DNA from: CBIHON01 sp966211965
GTDB taxonomy: Bacteria; Pseudomonadota; Gammaproteobacteria; Burkholderiales; Burkholderiaceae_D
Assembly (NCBI GenBank): GCA_966211965.1
Contig: CBIHON010000047.1
Span: 1 to 39,597 of the forward strand
Length of the DNA stretch: 39,597 nt
Reading direction: 5' to 3'
The notes under the pieces were generated by a model that searched no databases, was not told where the DNA came from, and was given only the letters and a program-made list of their open reading frames with translations. A program made the position numbers and the translations under genes. Shown here in pieces: positions 6,876 through 14,227 of this stretch; within the stretch, counting starts at the first letter, position 1; each line of letters starts with the position of its first letter.

Positions 6876-7237
6876 CCCGGTTTTTTTTGCGTTTTATCGG
6901 CATTTGCTGCTTGACTACGCCCATGGTTCACGCTCAACAAAATGCGATAAAACATTATTCGCAGAATGTCTTATTCAAAAATTGGGTGTTAAGCCGATGT
7001 CTTGCTAAGGCTTATTCGTCGGATGAGTCTAAGAAAGATGCTGAAGTTACGGCCAGCGCCTACTTAGAGTTCGGTAAGGCTGGTATTGAAGCTTATGAAA
7101 AAGCGGATGTCTTGGTAGGGAAGTATCTGGCTACTACGTATGATGGCTCTGTGCATAGTTCATACAACACTATGAAATGCATTGATCTTTTTCATAGCAG
7201 AGACCTCGATTCTCTTGCAAAGAAGTATGCCAAGTAG
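6872..7237 (+). CDS. tai4: Tai4-family immunity protein to Tae4
   Basis: This is a 121-residue exported protein. From the GTG at 6872, which overlaps the tae4 stop as GTGA, it begins with a Sec signal peptide (TRFFLRFIGICCLTTPMVHA); an ATG at 6860 would add four residues and is also possible. The mature part has the Tai4 pattern NWVLSRCLAKAY, ASAYLEFGKAGIEAYEKADVLV and NTMKCIDLF, helical with two Cys that could bridge. Tai4 proteins sit in the periplasm and block the Tae4 active-site cleft. The overlap with tae4 and the periplasmic address, where the toxin acts, support a true effector/immunity pair. It is followed directly by a terminator at 7263. Confidence 0.92.
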   Translation: MTRFFLRFIGICCLTTPMVHAQQNAIKHYSQNVLFKNWVLSRCLAKAYSSDESKKDAEVTASAYLEFGKAGIEAYEKADVLVGKYLATTYDGSVHSSYNTMKCIDLFHSRDLDSLAKKYAK

Positions 7238-7262
7238 ATAGAGCCGATTAGACAAAAAAAAT

Positions 7263-7277
7263 GCCGCGTTAAGCGGC
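7263..7277 (+). terminator. Rho-independent terminator after the tae4-tai4 pair
   Basis: GCCGC, GTTAA and GCGGC form a 5-bp stem, followed by TTTCTTTATTT and preceded by eight A residues, so it can work in both directions. It lies 25 bases after the tai4 stop and about 36 bases before the tRNA fragment, closing the cargo operon. Confidence 0.8.
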
Positions 7278-7313
7278 TTTCTTTATTTCCTGTCTTTATG
7301 TGCTCGTATTCAA

Positions 7314-7353
7314 GATTACGAATCAGTTGCTCTACCGACTGAGCTACATCAGC
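7314..7353 (-). pseudogene. 5' half of tRNA-Thr(CGU), cut in the anticodon arm; right attachment site
   Basis: Read on the minus strand, the fragment starts GCTGATGTAGCTCAGTCGG, with acceptor 5' strand, D arm (GCTC / GAGC), then stem ACTGA and loop TTCGTAA, whose anticodon CGT reads ACG (Thr). The match stops two bases into the 3' side of the anticodon stem; the sequence then continues as phage DNA, with no variable loop, T arm or acceptor 3' strand. A -10 like TACAAT lies just upstream at 7363-7368. This is best explained as an attR site where the integrase crosses over within the anticodon loop. Whether the tRNA is restored at the left junction cannot be seen. Confidence 0.85.
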
Positions 7354-7362
7354 GCGGTCGGT

Positions 7363-7368
7363 ATTGTA
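7363..7368 (-). promoter_or_regulatory. -10 element of the tRNA-Thr promoter
   Basis: TACAAT on the minus strand, with TG two bases upstream (TGTACAAT), ends nine bases before the first base of the tRNA. This spacing suits transcription starting just before the tRNA. The -35 is poor. If intact, it would now transcribe the half tRNA into the prophage end, towards the bidirectional terminator at 7263. Confidence 0.5.
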
Positions 7369-7778
7369 CATCATTTTGTCCATTTTCTCCGCTTCTTCCT
7401 CGATAACCTTACTGCCGACATCTTGGTACCACAGTTGCGCTGACCCAAAAACTGCCGGCCGGCCTGAAAACGTGCGAAATGAAATGGTTTACCACCGAGG
7501 CTCGGTGAGCCGAACAGCCCTCAAGTCCATTGAATGCAAATAATCGATTAATTCAGCTTGGCTCAGCAGTAAATATAAAAGTGCCCTATTCCAATTTGGA
7601 CTCAGCCTCAGTGCTTGAAAGATCCGAGGGGCAAGCGACTTCACTTTTCACTTTATTATTTTCAACACCGCATCCTCGTTCCGAGCCCTTATCCCGCAAT
7701 AGAAATCCGACTAAACTTCTGCATTGCATTGCCATGCACCTCCGAAAGCTTTACCCTACCGCCCATAGGAGACCATGC
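7369..7778. other. Non-coding stretch beside the attachment site
   Basis: These are about 400 bases of chromosomal sequence between the tRNA fragment and the metallophosphatase. An open frame extends upstream from the phosphatase to 7530, but its translation lacks protein-like features and the signal peptide starts only at 7779. The only structure I see is a short palindrome ACCGAG/CTCGGT at about 7494-7506. No RNA gene is recognised. Confidence 0.4.
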
Positions 7779-8747
7779 ATGACCACTTCGCAACACAAAC
7801 TTTTCAATCGCAAGCCCATATTCTTCATCCTGCTTGCGGCCGCTATCACAGGCGGACTATATGGCTGCCTCGTACAGCGCGGCGCACATCCAGATTCACA
7901 GCACAATACGAAGGGCCCTCAGATCCCTGGTGCCGGCGTCGCGATTTACGCCGCCGGCGATATCGCCGACTGCCGCAACTACAAACCCGAGGACACCAAT
8001 GCGGCGAAGACCGCGGATCTGATTGCGTCCGAGTTGGCCAAAGACAAGGATGCCGCGGTTCTTACACTAGGCGATAACACCTATCCGGTCGGCCTGCCGC
8101 TCGAGTTCAATAATTGCTATGACCCGACCTGGGGCCGCTTCAAGGCGCGTACCTTTCCTGCGCCGGGCAATCACGATTACTACACGCCCGTCGCGATCGG
8201 TTACTACGGGTATTTTGGTGATCTGGCCGGGCCGGAACGGCGCGGCTATTACAGTGTCGAAATCGGTCAGTGGCATGTCGTTTCGCTCAACAGCAATCTG
8301 AAAAACGATGAACAAAAGAAGCAACTGGAATGGCTCAAAGCCGATCTCGAACAGCACAAGACGCGTTGCACGCTGGCTTACTGGCATCATCCGGTATTCA
8401 GCTCCGGTGGGCACGGCAATAATGTCGTCATGAAAGAAGCATGGAGCATATTGAACGATGCCGGCGCCGATGTGGTGCTGACATCCCACGACCATGATTA
8501 TGAGCGCTTCGCGCCGTTGAATAGCGCCGGCAAGCAAGACGATGCGCATGGCATCCGAGAGTTCGTGGTGGGAACCGGGGGCGCCAAACTGACACCGCTG
8601 GGTTTGCGCAAACCCAATAGCGACGTAAGCGACAACTCGAGTTATGGCGTGCTCAAAATGGTGTTGAAGGAAACCGGCTATGAATGGGAATTTTTGCCGG
8701 TGGCAGGAGGCAGTTTCAGCGATCGCGGTGCAGCACTTTGTCACTGA
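7779..8747 (+). CDS. Exported calcineurin-like metallophosphatase
   Basis: The protein has 322 residues from the ATG at 7779, which has TAGGAG eight bases upstream. It begins with a positively charged N-terminus and one hydrophobic segment (IFFILLAAAITGGLYGC), acting as a signal anchor or an atypical lipoprotein signal. The mature domain has the metallophosphoesterase motifs in order: AAGDIADC (metal ligand Asp), LTLGDNTYP, PAPGNHDYY, AYWHHPVFSSGGHG and LTSHDHDYERF. These place it near purple-acid-phosphatase-type calcineurin-like enzymes with a two-metal centre. It probably hydrolyses phosphate esters in the periplasm; the substrate is unknown. It is followed 35 bases later by guaC, with its own Shine-Dalgarno. 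Confidence 0.88.
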   Translation: MTTSQHKLFNRKPIFFILLAAAITGGLYGCLVQRGAHPDSQHNTKGPQIPGAGVAIYAAGDIADCRNYKPEDTNAAKTADLIASELAKDKDAAVLTLGDNTYPVGLPLEFNNCYDPTWGRFKARTFPAPGNHDYYTPVAIGYYGYFGDLAGPERRGYYSVEIGQWHVVSLNSNLKNDEQKKQLEWLKADLEQHKTRCTLAYWHHPVFSSGGHGNNVVMKEAWSILNDAGADVVLTSHDHDYERFAPLNSAGKQDDAHGIREFVVGTGGAKLTPLGLRKPNSDVSDNSSYGVLKMVLKETGYEWEFLPVAGGSFSDRGAALCH

Positions 8748-8782
8748 GGGTCGATTCCAAACACTACCGAATAGGAGCCATC

Positions 8783-9835
8783 ATGCATATCGAAGAATCG
8801 ATCAAACTGGACTTCAAGGATGTGCTGATTCGCCCCAAACGCTCTACCCTGGTTTCGCGTCTTGAAGTCGATATCAACCGCGAATTTGTTTTCCTCAATT
8901 CGCATAAGAAATATCACGGCATCCCGATCATCGCCGCCAACATGGACACGACCGGCACCATGGAAATGGCGCGTGCGCTTGGCCAACACGACTTGTCGGC
9001 GGCCTTGCACAAACACTATACGGAAGACGAGCTGGTCGCTTTTTTTCAAGACTTGAAGAATAGCGGATCACGCTCCTCCTCCGCGTTTTATTCAATGGGG
9101 ATCACCAAGTCCGATTACGAGAAATTCAACGCGGTGATGAGGCGTGCCGGCGATGCGATCGAATATCTTTGCATCGATGTCGCCAACGGTTATACCGAGG
9201 GCTTCATCAATTTCGTCAAGGTAGTGCGCACGGCTTATCCGCAGCTCACGATCATGGCGGGCAATGTGGTGACAGGAGACATCACGGAAGAATTGATTCT
9301 GGCCGGGGCCGACATCGTCAAGGTCGGGATCGGTCCGGGGTCGGTCTGCACCACGCGCAATATGACGGGGGTCGGTTATCCGCAGCTGTCGGCCATCATC
9401 GAATGCGCGGATGCGGCGCATGGTTTGGGCGGGCAAATTTGTGCCGACGGCGGCTGCTCGGTGCCGGGTGATCTGGCCAAGGCATTTGGCGGTGGCGCGG
9501 ATTTCATCATGCTGGGTGGGATGCTGGCCGGGCACGAGGAATGCGCGGGCGAAGTGATCGAGCGTGACGGTAAAAAATTCAAGGTCTTCTACGGCATGAG
9601 CAGCCGTGCCGCCATGGAGAAGTATGCCGGCGGAGTCGCACAATACCGCGCCGCCGAAGGCAAGGAAGTGCTGGTCGAATATCGCGGCCCGGTCGCCCAT
9701 ACGCTGCAAGACATCCTGGGCGGGGTGCGCTCGGCCTGCACTTATGTCGGCGCCCACAAGCTGAAGGAATTGACCAAGCGCACAACCTTCGTTCGCGTCA
9801 CGCAGCAATTGAATGAAGTGTTTGGAAAGTCGTAA
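8783..9835 (+). CDS. guaC: GMP reductase
   Basis: This is a 350-residue (beta/alpha)8 enzyme of the IMPDH/GMPR family. It reduces GMP to IMP and ammonia with NADPH in purine salvage. Visible features are LDFKDVLIRPKRSTL at the N-terminus, the glycine-rich VKVGIGPGSVCTTR with the catalytic Cys in GPGSVCTT, the phosphate-binding CADGGCSVPGDLAKA and GADFIMLGGMLAGHEE, and the late FYGMSS loop. There is no CBS domain insertion, which separates it from IMP dehydrogenase. The ATG at 8783 has AGGAG just upstream; the open frame extends further 5' but only through the end of the previous gene. Confidence 0.95.
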   Translation: MHIEESIKLDFKDVLIRPKRSTLVSRLEVDINREFVFLNSHKKYHGIPIIAANMDTTGTMEMARALGQHDLSAALHKHYTEDELVAFFQDLKNSGSRSSSAFYSMGITKSDYEKFNAVMRRAGDAIEYLCIDVANGYTEGFINFVKVVRTAYPQLTIMAGNVVTGDITEELILAGADIVKVGIGPGSVCTTRNMTGVGYPQLSAIIECADAAHGLGGQICADGGCSVPGDLAKAFGGGADFIMLGGMLAGHEECAGEVIERDGKKFKVFYGMSSRAAMEKYAGGVAQYRAAEGKEVLVEYRGPVAHTLQDILGGVRSACTYVGAHKLKELTKRTTFVRVTQQLNEVFGKS

Positions 9836-9845
9836 AGTGCCCGGC

Positions 9846-10385
9846 ATGACTACCGGAAAGATGGAATCGCTGCGACTTTTTTATGCACTGTGGCCGGACG
9901 ACAAGGTCCGCGCGGCAGTGGCCGGGTTACAAATGTCGATTGCAGAAGGCCGCATGACGCGACCGCAAAACCTGCACATGACCTTGGCATTTTTAGGCTT
10001 GCAAGCGAGCGAATTGCTACCGATCTTGAAGACAATCCTGAAACAAGTCTCCACGCCCGGAATTGCCCTTGAGTTAGACCGGATCGGCTATTTCGTCAAC
10101 AAGCGCATCGCGTGGGCCAGGCTGCATCAGGTCCCGGATGCCTTGCTTGAATTGCAGCGCGGCTTGATGCAAAAACTACTGCAGCAGGGCATATCGTTCG
10201 ATCATCAAGCGCAGTTCAAACCGCATGTGACGCTGGCACGGGAAGCGTCGCCGCCTGCGGAAATTCTTTTCTCACCCATCCCTTGGCACGCAAATCAAAT
10301 CGCGCTGGTGCAATCCATCTCTCAGCCGGATGGCGTCCATTATCGCGTGCTGGCATCCCGTCAACTCCAACCAATGAGCCAATAA
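9846..10385 (+). CDS. thpR: RNA 2',3'-cyclic phosphodiesterase (2H family)
   Basis: This 179-residue protein has the two HxTx motifs of 2H phosphoesterases: NLHMTLAFLG and FKPHVTLARE. The N-terminal LRLFYALWPDD is typical of the ThpR/LigT group. It hydrolyses RNA 2',3'-cyclic phosphates and can ligate tRNA halves in vitro. The ATG at 9846 lies 10 bases after the guaC stop. A second ATG at 9861 just before the conserved start of the domain is possible, but its purine stretch is too close. Confidence 0.88.
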   Translation: MTTGKMESLRLFYALWPDDKVRAAVAGLQMSIAEGRMTRPQNLHMTLAFLGLQASELLPILKTILKQVSTPGIALELDRIGYFVNKRIAWARLHQVPDALLELQRGLMQKLLQQGISFDHQAQFKPHVTLAREASPPAEILFSPIPWHANQIALVQSISQPDGVHYRVLASRQLQPMSQ

Positions 10386-10388
10386 AAA

Positions 10389-10404
10389 AGCGGCCGAGGC
10401 CGCT
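10389..10404. terminator. Bidirectional terminator between thpR and the CsgG-like gene
   Basis: AGCGGCC, GA and GGCCGCT form a 7-bp stem, with AAAAA on the left and TTTTATTT on the right. It sits between converging genes and serves both. Confidence 0.9.
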
Positions 10405-10424
10405 TTTATTTGTCAATCGAAGAT

Positions 10425-11273
10425 TTATTTGTAGATCATCACCGGTTCATTTTTTTGATCTTGCATCGTGTTGCTTTCGGTCGTGACCGTCACGCTGCTC
10501 GAGGTCGTGCGGCTGACCGAGCTGCTGCGGTTGCCGGTACGCGGCACGCCGAACTGCGCCATCAATTCAGCATAGGCAGCATCGGCCAAGCTCCTCGATG
10601 TCTCTTGCATCACCTTGCCGCGATTGAGCACGACGCGATCGCCGGGGCGGCTCAGAATCTTGGTGTCCTGGCCGGAACCGCTGGCGCTGAAGGCGGCCTT
10701 GATCTCATAGGTCTTGGTATTGATCAGGCTGAAATCGGCAACCAGGTCCAGCGTCAAATTCGCGGTGGTTGAAGTGCCCATTGCCAACGGCATGGTTTCC
10801 TGACGGAATGCGATATTGCTGACTGTGCCGAACAACACATAGTCGGCGCCTGGATAGAAACCCTGCTTGATGCGGCCGATGATGTCGTAAATCTTGTCAG
10901 TCGGCTTGCCCACATAAGGACGGGCCTGCACCAGGCGTACGCCGCCGCCTTTCAGCAAGGCGCCCTTGAGGTCGGCGGTATAGGTACGCAATTCACCGCG
11001 ATCGATATAGGTGTAGTAGCCTTCCGACTCGTAGTAATTGCTCTCCGATTTGGCATTGATGCGCGCCCGGCTGGAAGAGCTGAAGTCGGATTCACGCTCG
11101 CTGGCGCTGGCCTTGACGCTGGTCTTGCTGCTGGCGGAAACGGTGCGGAAATATTCGCTGACTTTTTCTTCATAGGTCAAGTCTGTGACCGCGATTTTCG
11201 GTTCGGCCGCCACCGCGGTGCCGAAGCAGGCTGCGAGCGCAAAACCGAGTACGAGTTGCGTTTTTTTAAACAT
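10425..11273 (-). CDS. CsgG-like periplasmic protein of the LpoB cluster
   Basis: This 282-residue protein has a Sec signal peptide (KKTQLVLGFALAACFGTAVA, cleaved before AEPKIAV). The mature part starts KIAVTDLTYEE, contains a Ser-rich charged region (about 48-75) with YYESEGYYTYIDRGELRTYT, and has the CsgG/LpoB-type core PGADYVLFGTVSNI and LVADFSLINTKTYEIKAAFSASG. It ends in a Ser/Thr-rich tail. There is no lipobox Cys at the cleavage site, so it is likely soluble in the periplasm. It is the last of four minus-strand genes for exported proteins that start at 14108. It may help assemble an envelope complex with the LpoB-like protein; the function is not established. Confidence 0.75.
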   Translation of the reverse strand: MFKKTQLVLGFALAACFGTAVAAEPKIAVTDLTYEEKVSEYFRTVSASSKTSVKASASERESDFSSSSRARINAKSESNYYESEGYYTYIDRGELRTYTADLKGALLKGGGVRLVQARPYVGKPTDKIYDIIGRIKQGFYPGADYVLFGTVSNIAFRQETMPLAMGTSTTANLTLDLVADFSLINTKTYEIKAAFSASGSGQDTKILSRPGDRVVLNRGKVMQETSRSLADAAYAELMAQFGVPRTGNRSSSVSRTTSSSVTVTTESNTMQDQKNEPVMIYK

Positions 11274-11293
11274 GATGAATTCCTTGTTGTTGA

Positions 11294-11911
11294 TCAGCGT
11301 TTCGACGTTTTACGAATTTCTTTTTCGTCCTGCCATTCGATTGAACCGTCCTCGACGTCGTACAGTTTCAACGTCATTTTGTAGAACACGTCTTTGGTCC
11401 CGGCGTTTTGCTTGACGATCGAAACGATCTCGCCTTCGAGCGAATATTTGGCGGCGGTCATGTTGCCGATCTTGGCTTTGCCAGCGCTCTTGTAGAGACC
11501 GCTCTGGTTTTGGCGCTGCAGTTCGTCGACGCCGGCCTGCATTTCATCGTTGCTGCGTGTGAACTTGACCTTGCGGCTCTTCACCAGGGCGGTCTGGATC
11601 GAGTTCATGATGGATTTGGTGTCGATGTATTCGCTGGTCTTGTTGCGAACGGTCGACAAGGTCATGGTCGGGCGATTCGCCAGAACCGGATCTTCCAGCA
11701 GGGAGCCGACCATTTTCTCGGCAATCATTTGCAGATCGGTGGAGCCGAATTCATTGGTGACGGTCTCGACCGCCTTGCTATCGCCATAGGTGACCTGGCG
11801 CGAGAAGCTGACCGTCGGCTGCGACAACTGCGTGGTCGGGCAACCGGTCAGGGTCAAAGTGGCAAGCGCGATGCTGCAGAGCGTCAGCGGCAAGGAAAGG
11901 CTTCGTTTCAT
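11294..11911 (-). CDS. LpoB-like outer-membrane lipoprotein
   Basis: This 205-residue lipoprotein has signal and lipobox LTLTGC, with Cys24 as the lipidated residue. The mature domain reads VSFSRQVTYGDSKAV, then a LpoB/CsgG-fold core with LATRPTM-like DPVLANRPTMTLSTVRNKTSEYIDT, IQTALVKSRKVKFTR and AKYSLEGEIVSIVKQ. Proteins of this family (YcfM/LpoB) activate the class A penicillin-binding protein PBP1B from the outer membrane. It is 20 bases upstream of the CsgG-like gene and downstream of a YcfL-like gene, the same company this family keeps in gammaproteobacteria. A role in activating a peptidoglycan synthase is likely but not proven here. Confidence 0.8.
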   Translation of the reverse strand: MKRSLSLPLTLCSIALATLTLTGCPTTQLSQPTVSFSRQVTYGDSKAVETVTNEFGSTDLQMIAEKMVGSLLEDPVLANRPTMTLSTVRNKTSEYIDTKSIMNSIQTALVKSRKVKFTRSNDEMQAGVDELQRQNQSGLYKSAGKAKIGNMTAAKYSLEGEIVSIVKQNAGTKDVFYKMTLKLYDVEDGSIEWQDEKEIRKTSKR

Positions 11912-11975
11912 GTAAAACTCCTGGGCAAAAAATATCGGAACTTGTATCTGGGATGATTGCGTGGCGGCTTGCCGT

Positions 11976-12368
11976 TCAACGCGGCTCGGCGCTCATCTCG
12001 ATCCGGAAATCGGTGGCTTGCGGACCGTAAGCCGTCCCTTTGATAAATTGATTCTGTTTTCCCAAAAACACCAGCGGTTTCCAGGTTTCGCCGTCGCCCA
12101 CTTGCATGCCGTTGGCGTCCAGCCAGCGGAAGCGATAGTACAGGCGCAGATCGCGGCTTTCGGTGTTGGTCAATTCGGCTTGCACCACCAACACGTCGTT
12201 GCGTCGTTGCGAACGCAAATCGACTGTCTGCAAACCTTGCAGCTCGCCGCGCACCATCAGTTTGGCAGCGATACCGGGAGATACCGCAGGAGGAGTTTGG
12301 GCATGGGCGGCGATACCGGCCAATGCAATGCCGCAAGCAAACGCAATACGTTTTAGGAAGATAGTCAT
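11976..12368 (-). CDS. YcfL-like periplasmic protein
   Basis: This is a 130-residue exported protein with a signal peptide (FLKRIAFACGIALAGIAAHA, cleaved before QTPPAV). The mature part has a beta-rich pattern VVQAELTNTESRDLRLYYRF and RWLDANGMQVGDGETWKPL, which fits the YcfL (DUF1425) family. It is encoded next to lpoB-type genes in many proteobacteria and has no known activity. It lies 64 bases upstream of the LpoB-like gene on the same strand. Confidence 0.8.
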   Translation of the reverse strand: MTIFLKRIAFACGIALAGIAAHAQTPPAVSPGIAAKLMVRGELQGLQTVDLRSQRRNDVLVVQAELTNTESRDLRLYYRFRWLDANGMQVGDGETWKPLVFLGKQNQFIKGTAYGPQATDFRIEMSAEPR

Positions 12369-12422
12369 GGGAGTCCTGTATTTTCAAAAATAAGCATCTA
12401 GGGGGGGAAGCAAATACGTCTA

Positions 12423-14108
12423 TCAGGTTTTTGGCGATACGGCTGGTTTGGCAACAGATGAGGCCGGGCTCGAAGCCGCGGGGCTGGCTTTTTTGTCGGC
12501 GGAAGTCTGGACTGCGGTAGCGGCGGGCGCTACATTCTTGTCGGCGGATACAGCTGGCGCAGCTTTCTTGTCCGCGGAAGCGGCAGCCGATGCGCTGGCG
12601 GAAGCGGAAGCCGCGCTTGCCGTCTTGGCGACAGGTGCAGCTTTCTTTTTCGCGGTCTGCTTCTTGAGCGCTGGCGTTTCTTTCACTTCCGGCGCGGCAC
12701 TGGCGCTCACCGCAGGCGTTGCGGCCGGCGCGGTAACGACAACGCCGGCCTGGCCGATCTGTACCGGCTCGCCAAAATAGGTTTTGTTCTTGAACACGCG
12801 AACCGGCACCACCATGTGGCGACCATCGATGTGAAGTTTCTTATTGCCGTCGATCTGGTTTGGAATACGGAAATCGTATTCACCCGGCGTCACGAAAGAG
12901 CGTGCAATGAATACCCGGCCAGGCAAGCTGCGCCACATGCGATCGTCGGCCTCCGGCTCAGTAGCAGCAGCGACGATATTGCCGAGCAAGCCACCGACTG
13001 CGCCAAACTGCTTGTTGGCCTGGTCTTGCAGCAAGCCCTTGCCGATGGCGCGTACTGCGGCTCGCAGTTGAATGCCGGGCAACTCATCCTTCAAAGCCTT
13101 GCGCGCCATCACATTGAAATCAGTGATCAGGGCGGTTGGCAGCGACATGCTGCCGAGATTGACTTGGTTGATGTTTTGCGCTTCCTTGTCGGGATAAATC
13201 ACCGGGAATGACAGCGATACCGTAACCAGGCCGCTGCGTACGGGAATCGGGAAGGCGATTTTTTGCGATTTGCGTGCCGGTGCATTGCCGGACTCGATAA
13301 CGAACAACACATCAGTCACGCCTTTCTGGCGGCGGAAGCTGGTGCGCTTGTCGAGGCCGCGCAGGCCCTCTTCCAGGACCGGCAAATCGGGACGCAATTC
13401 GATTGCCTTGCGATAGCCGGGTGCCGCCAGGCTGGGCTCGTTCAATGCTTCATACACGAAGCCGGCCATGTAGTGGCTCAGCGCATTTTGGAAGCCGTTT
13501 TTGAGCTTCAGGACTTCCGGATCATTCAGGGTTTCAATCGGATAACCGTTGAGCTCCTTGGCCCCGGGCTTGACGCCTTTTTCTTTCGCCTCCGCTTCGG
13601 CTTTTTCGGTTTCCTTGGCGCGGAATTCAGCGATGACGGCTTCGCGCTCATGCGTGCGTTTGATGTCGACGCGCGCGGTATCGAGATCGCCGAGGCTCAG
13701 GCGATCCATCGCCATGCGTGTGGTGAGCATGACTTTTTCATAGTCCTGCCCCTCGTAGTCACGCGAATTGTCCCCCATCAGCACAGCGCCGACCTGTCCC
13801 ATCAGCTTCGCAGGATTGCTTTTGGCCGTGGCCTCCCATTCATTGACCTTGGCATCGGCCACTTCAAATGCCGCCAGGCTGTCCTTGTAGCGAGAGCCGA
13901 TGCGCAATAATTCGCCCTTTTCGAGATTGAGCAGCAAGTCGGCTTTGTTCGAGCCTTCGGTTTGCGCTTCGATCTGCTTGATCGCGGCGTCGATATTACC
14001 TTGGCTGGTGGAGGCCAGCGTCGCCGAGACCTTGCTGTCATGAGTAGGACCGGTGGCGCAGGCGGTCAAAAGCAATGCCGAAATGAGGGGGAGAAAATAT
14101 AAACGCAT
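12423..14108 (-). CDS. COG3014-like lipoprotein with Ala/Lys/Ser-rich tail
   Basis: The protein has 561 residues from the ATG at 14108. The N-terminus has a signal with lipobox LLLTACATG, so it is a lipoprotein. A helical, TPR-like region follows (GNIDAAIKQIEAQTEG, KGELLRIGSRYKDSLAAFE, ALSHYMAGFVYEALNEPSLA) and then a beta-rich domain ending near PVQIGQAG. The last about 80 residues are low-complexity Ala/Lys/Ser/Pro. The family is found beside LpoB and YcfL genes. An in-frame TTG at 14177 would add 23 residues, but it would bury the lipobox signal and is rejected. It heads the four-gene operon, with a promoter at about 14180. Confidence 0.8.
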   Translation of the reverse strand: MRLYFLPLISALLLTACATGPTHDSKVSATLASTSQGNIDAAIKQIEAQTEGSNKADLLLNLEKGELLRIGSRYKDSLAAFEVADAKVNEWEATAKSNPAKLMGQVGAVLMGDNSRDYEGQDYEKVMLTTRMAMDRLSLGDLDTARVDIKRTHEREAVIAEFRAKETEKAEAEAKEKGVKPGAKELNGYPIETLNDPEVLKLKNGFQNALSHYMAGFVYEALNEPSLAAPGYRKAIELRPDLPVLEEGLRGLDKRTSFRRQKGVTDVLFVIESGNAPARKSQKIAFPIPVRSGLVTVSLSFPVIYPDKEAQNINQVNLGSMSLPTALITDFNVMARKALKDELPGIQLRAAVRAIGKGLLQDQANKQFGAVGGLLGNIVAAATEPEADDRMWRSLPGRVFIARSFVTPGEYDFRIPNQIDGNKKLHIDGRHMVVPVRVFKNKTYFGEPVQIGQAGVVVTAPAATPAVSASAAPEVKETPALKKQTAKKKAAPVAKTASAASASASASAAASADKKAAPAVSADKNVAPAATAVQTSADKKASPAASSPASSVAKPAVSPKT

Positions 14109-14176
14109 GGTATTTTTTGAGTTATAGGAGAACAACAATCCCTGAGAAGCAAATAAAGCAACAAAAAGAGCTTGCA

Positions 14177-14182
14177 ATTATA
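14177..14182 (-). promoter_or_regulatory. Extended -10 promoter of the lipoprotein operon
   Basis: On the minus strand TATAAT is preceded by TGG (TTGGTATAATTGC), an extended -10. The -35 region is weak (TATAAA at 17 bases). A transcript from here would have a leader of about 60 bases before the COG3014-like gene, which lacks a clear Shine-Dalgarno. Confidence 0.6.
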
Positions 14183-14227
14183 CCAATTGCATTGCCGACT
14201 TTATAATTAAGAACAAAAAGTGACAAA

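Larger units (their letters stand above)
1..7313. mobile_element. Integrated filamentous (inovirus-type) prophage, right part
   Basis: The block joins filamentous-phage hallmark genes (TspB-like minor coat protein, DUF2523 protein, Zot/pI ATPase) to an HUH Rep and a tyrosine integrase, all on the plus strand and closely spaced. The right end is placed at about 7313, where the match to the 5' half of a tRNA-Thr gene begins. The left end is outside the window, so the major coat protein, the ssDNA-binding protein and attL are not seen. No secretin gene is visible; inoviruses of this kind often use a host secretin. The stretch 6268 to 7260 is clearly more AT-rich than the structural genes, which suggests a separate origin for the cargo. 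The inovirus assignment is firm; the exact boundary is inferred. Confidence 0.9.

Noticed and set aside
1..7313. XerCD/dif-type integration of the phage
   Set aside because: The element encodes its own tyrosine integrase and its right end lies in a tRNA gene; I see no dif-like 28-base site at the junction.
7192..7383. Small minus-strand open frame with the string ADVAQSVEQLIRN
   Set aside because: This string is the usual false translation of a tRNA 5' half; the real feature is the tRNA-Thr fragment.
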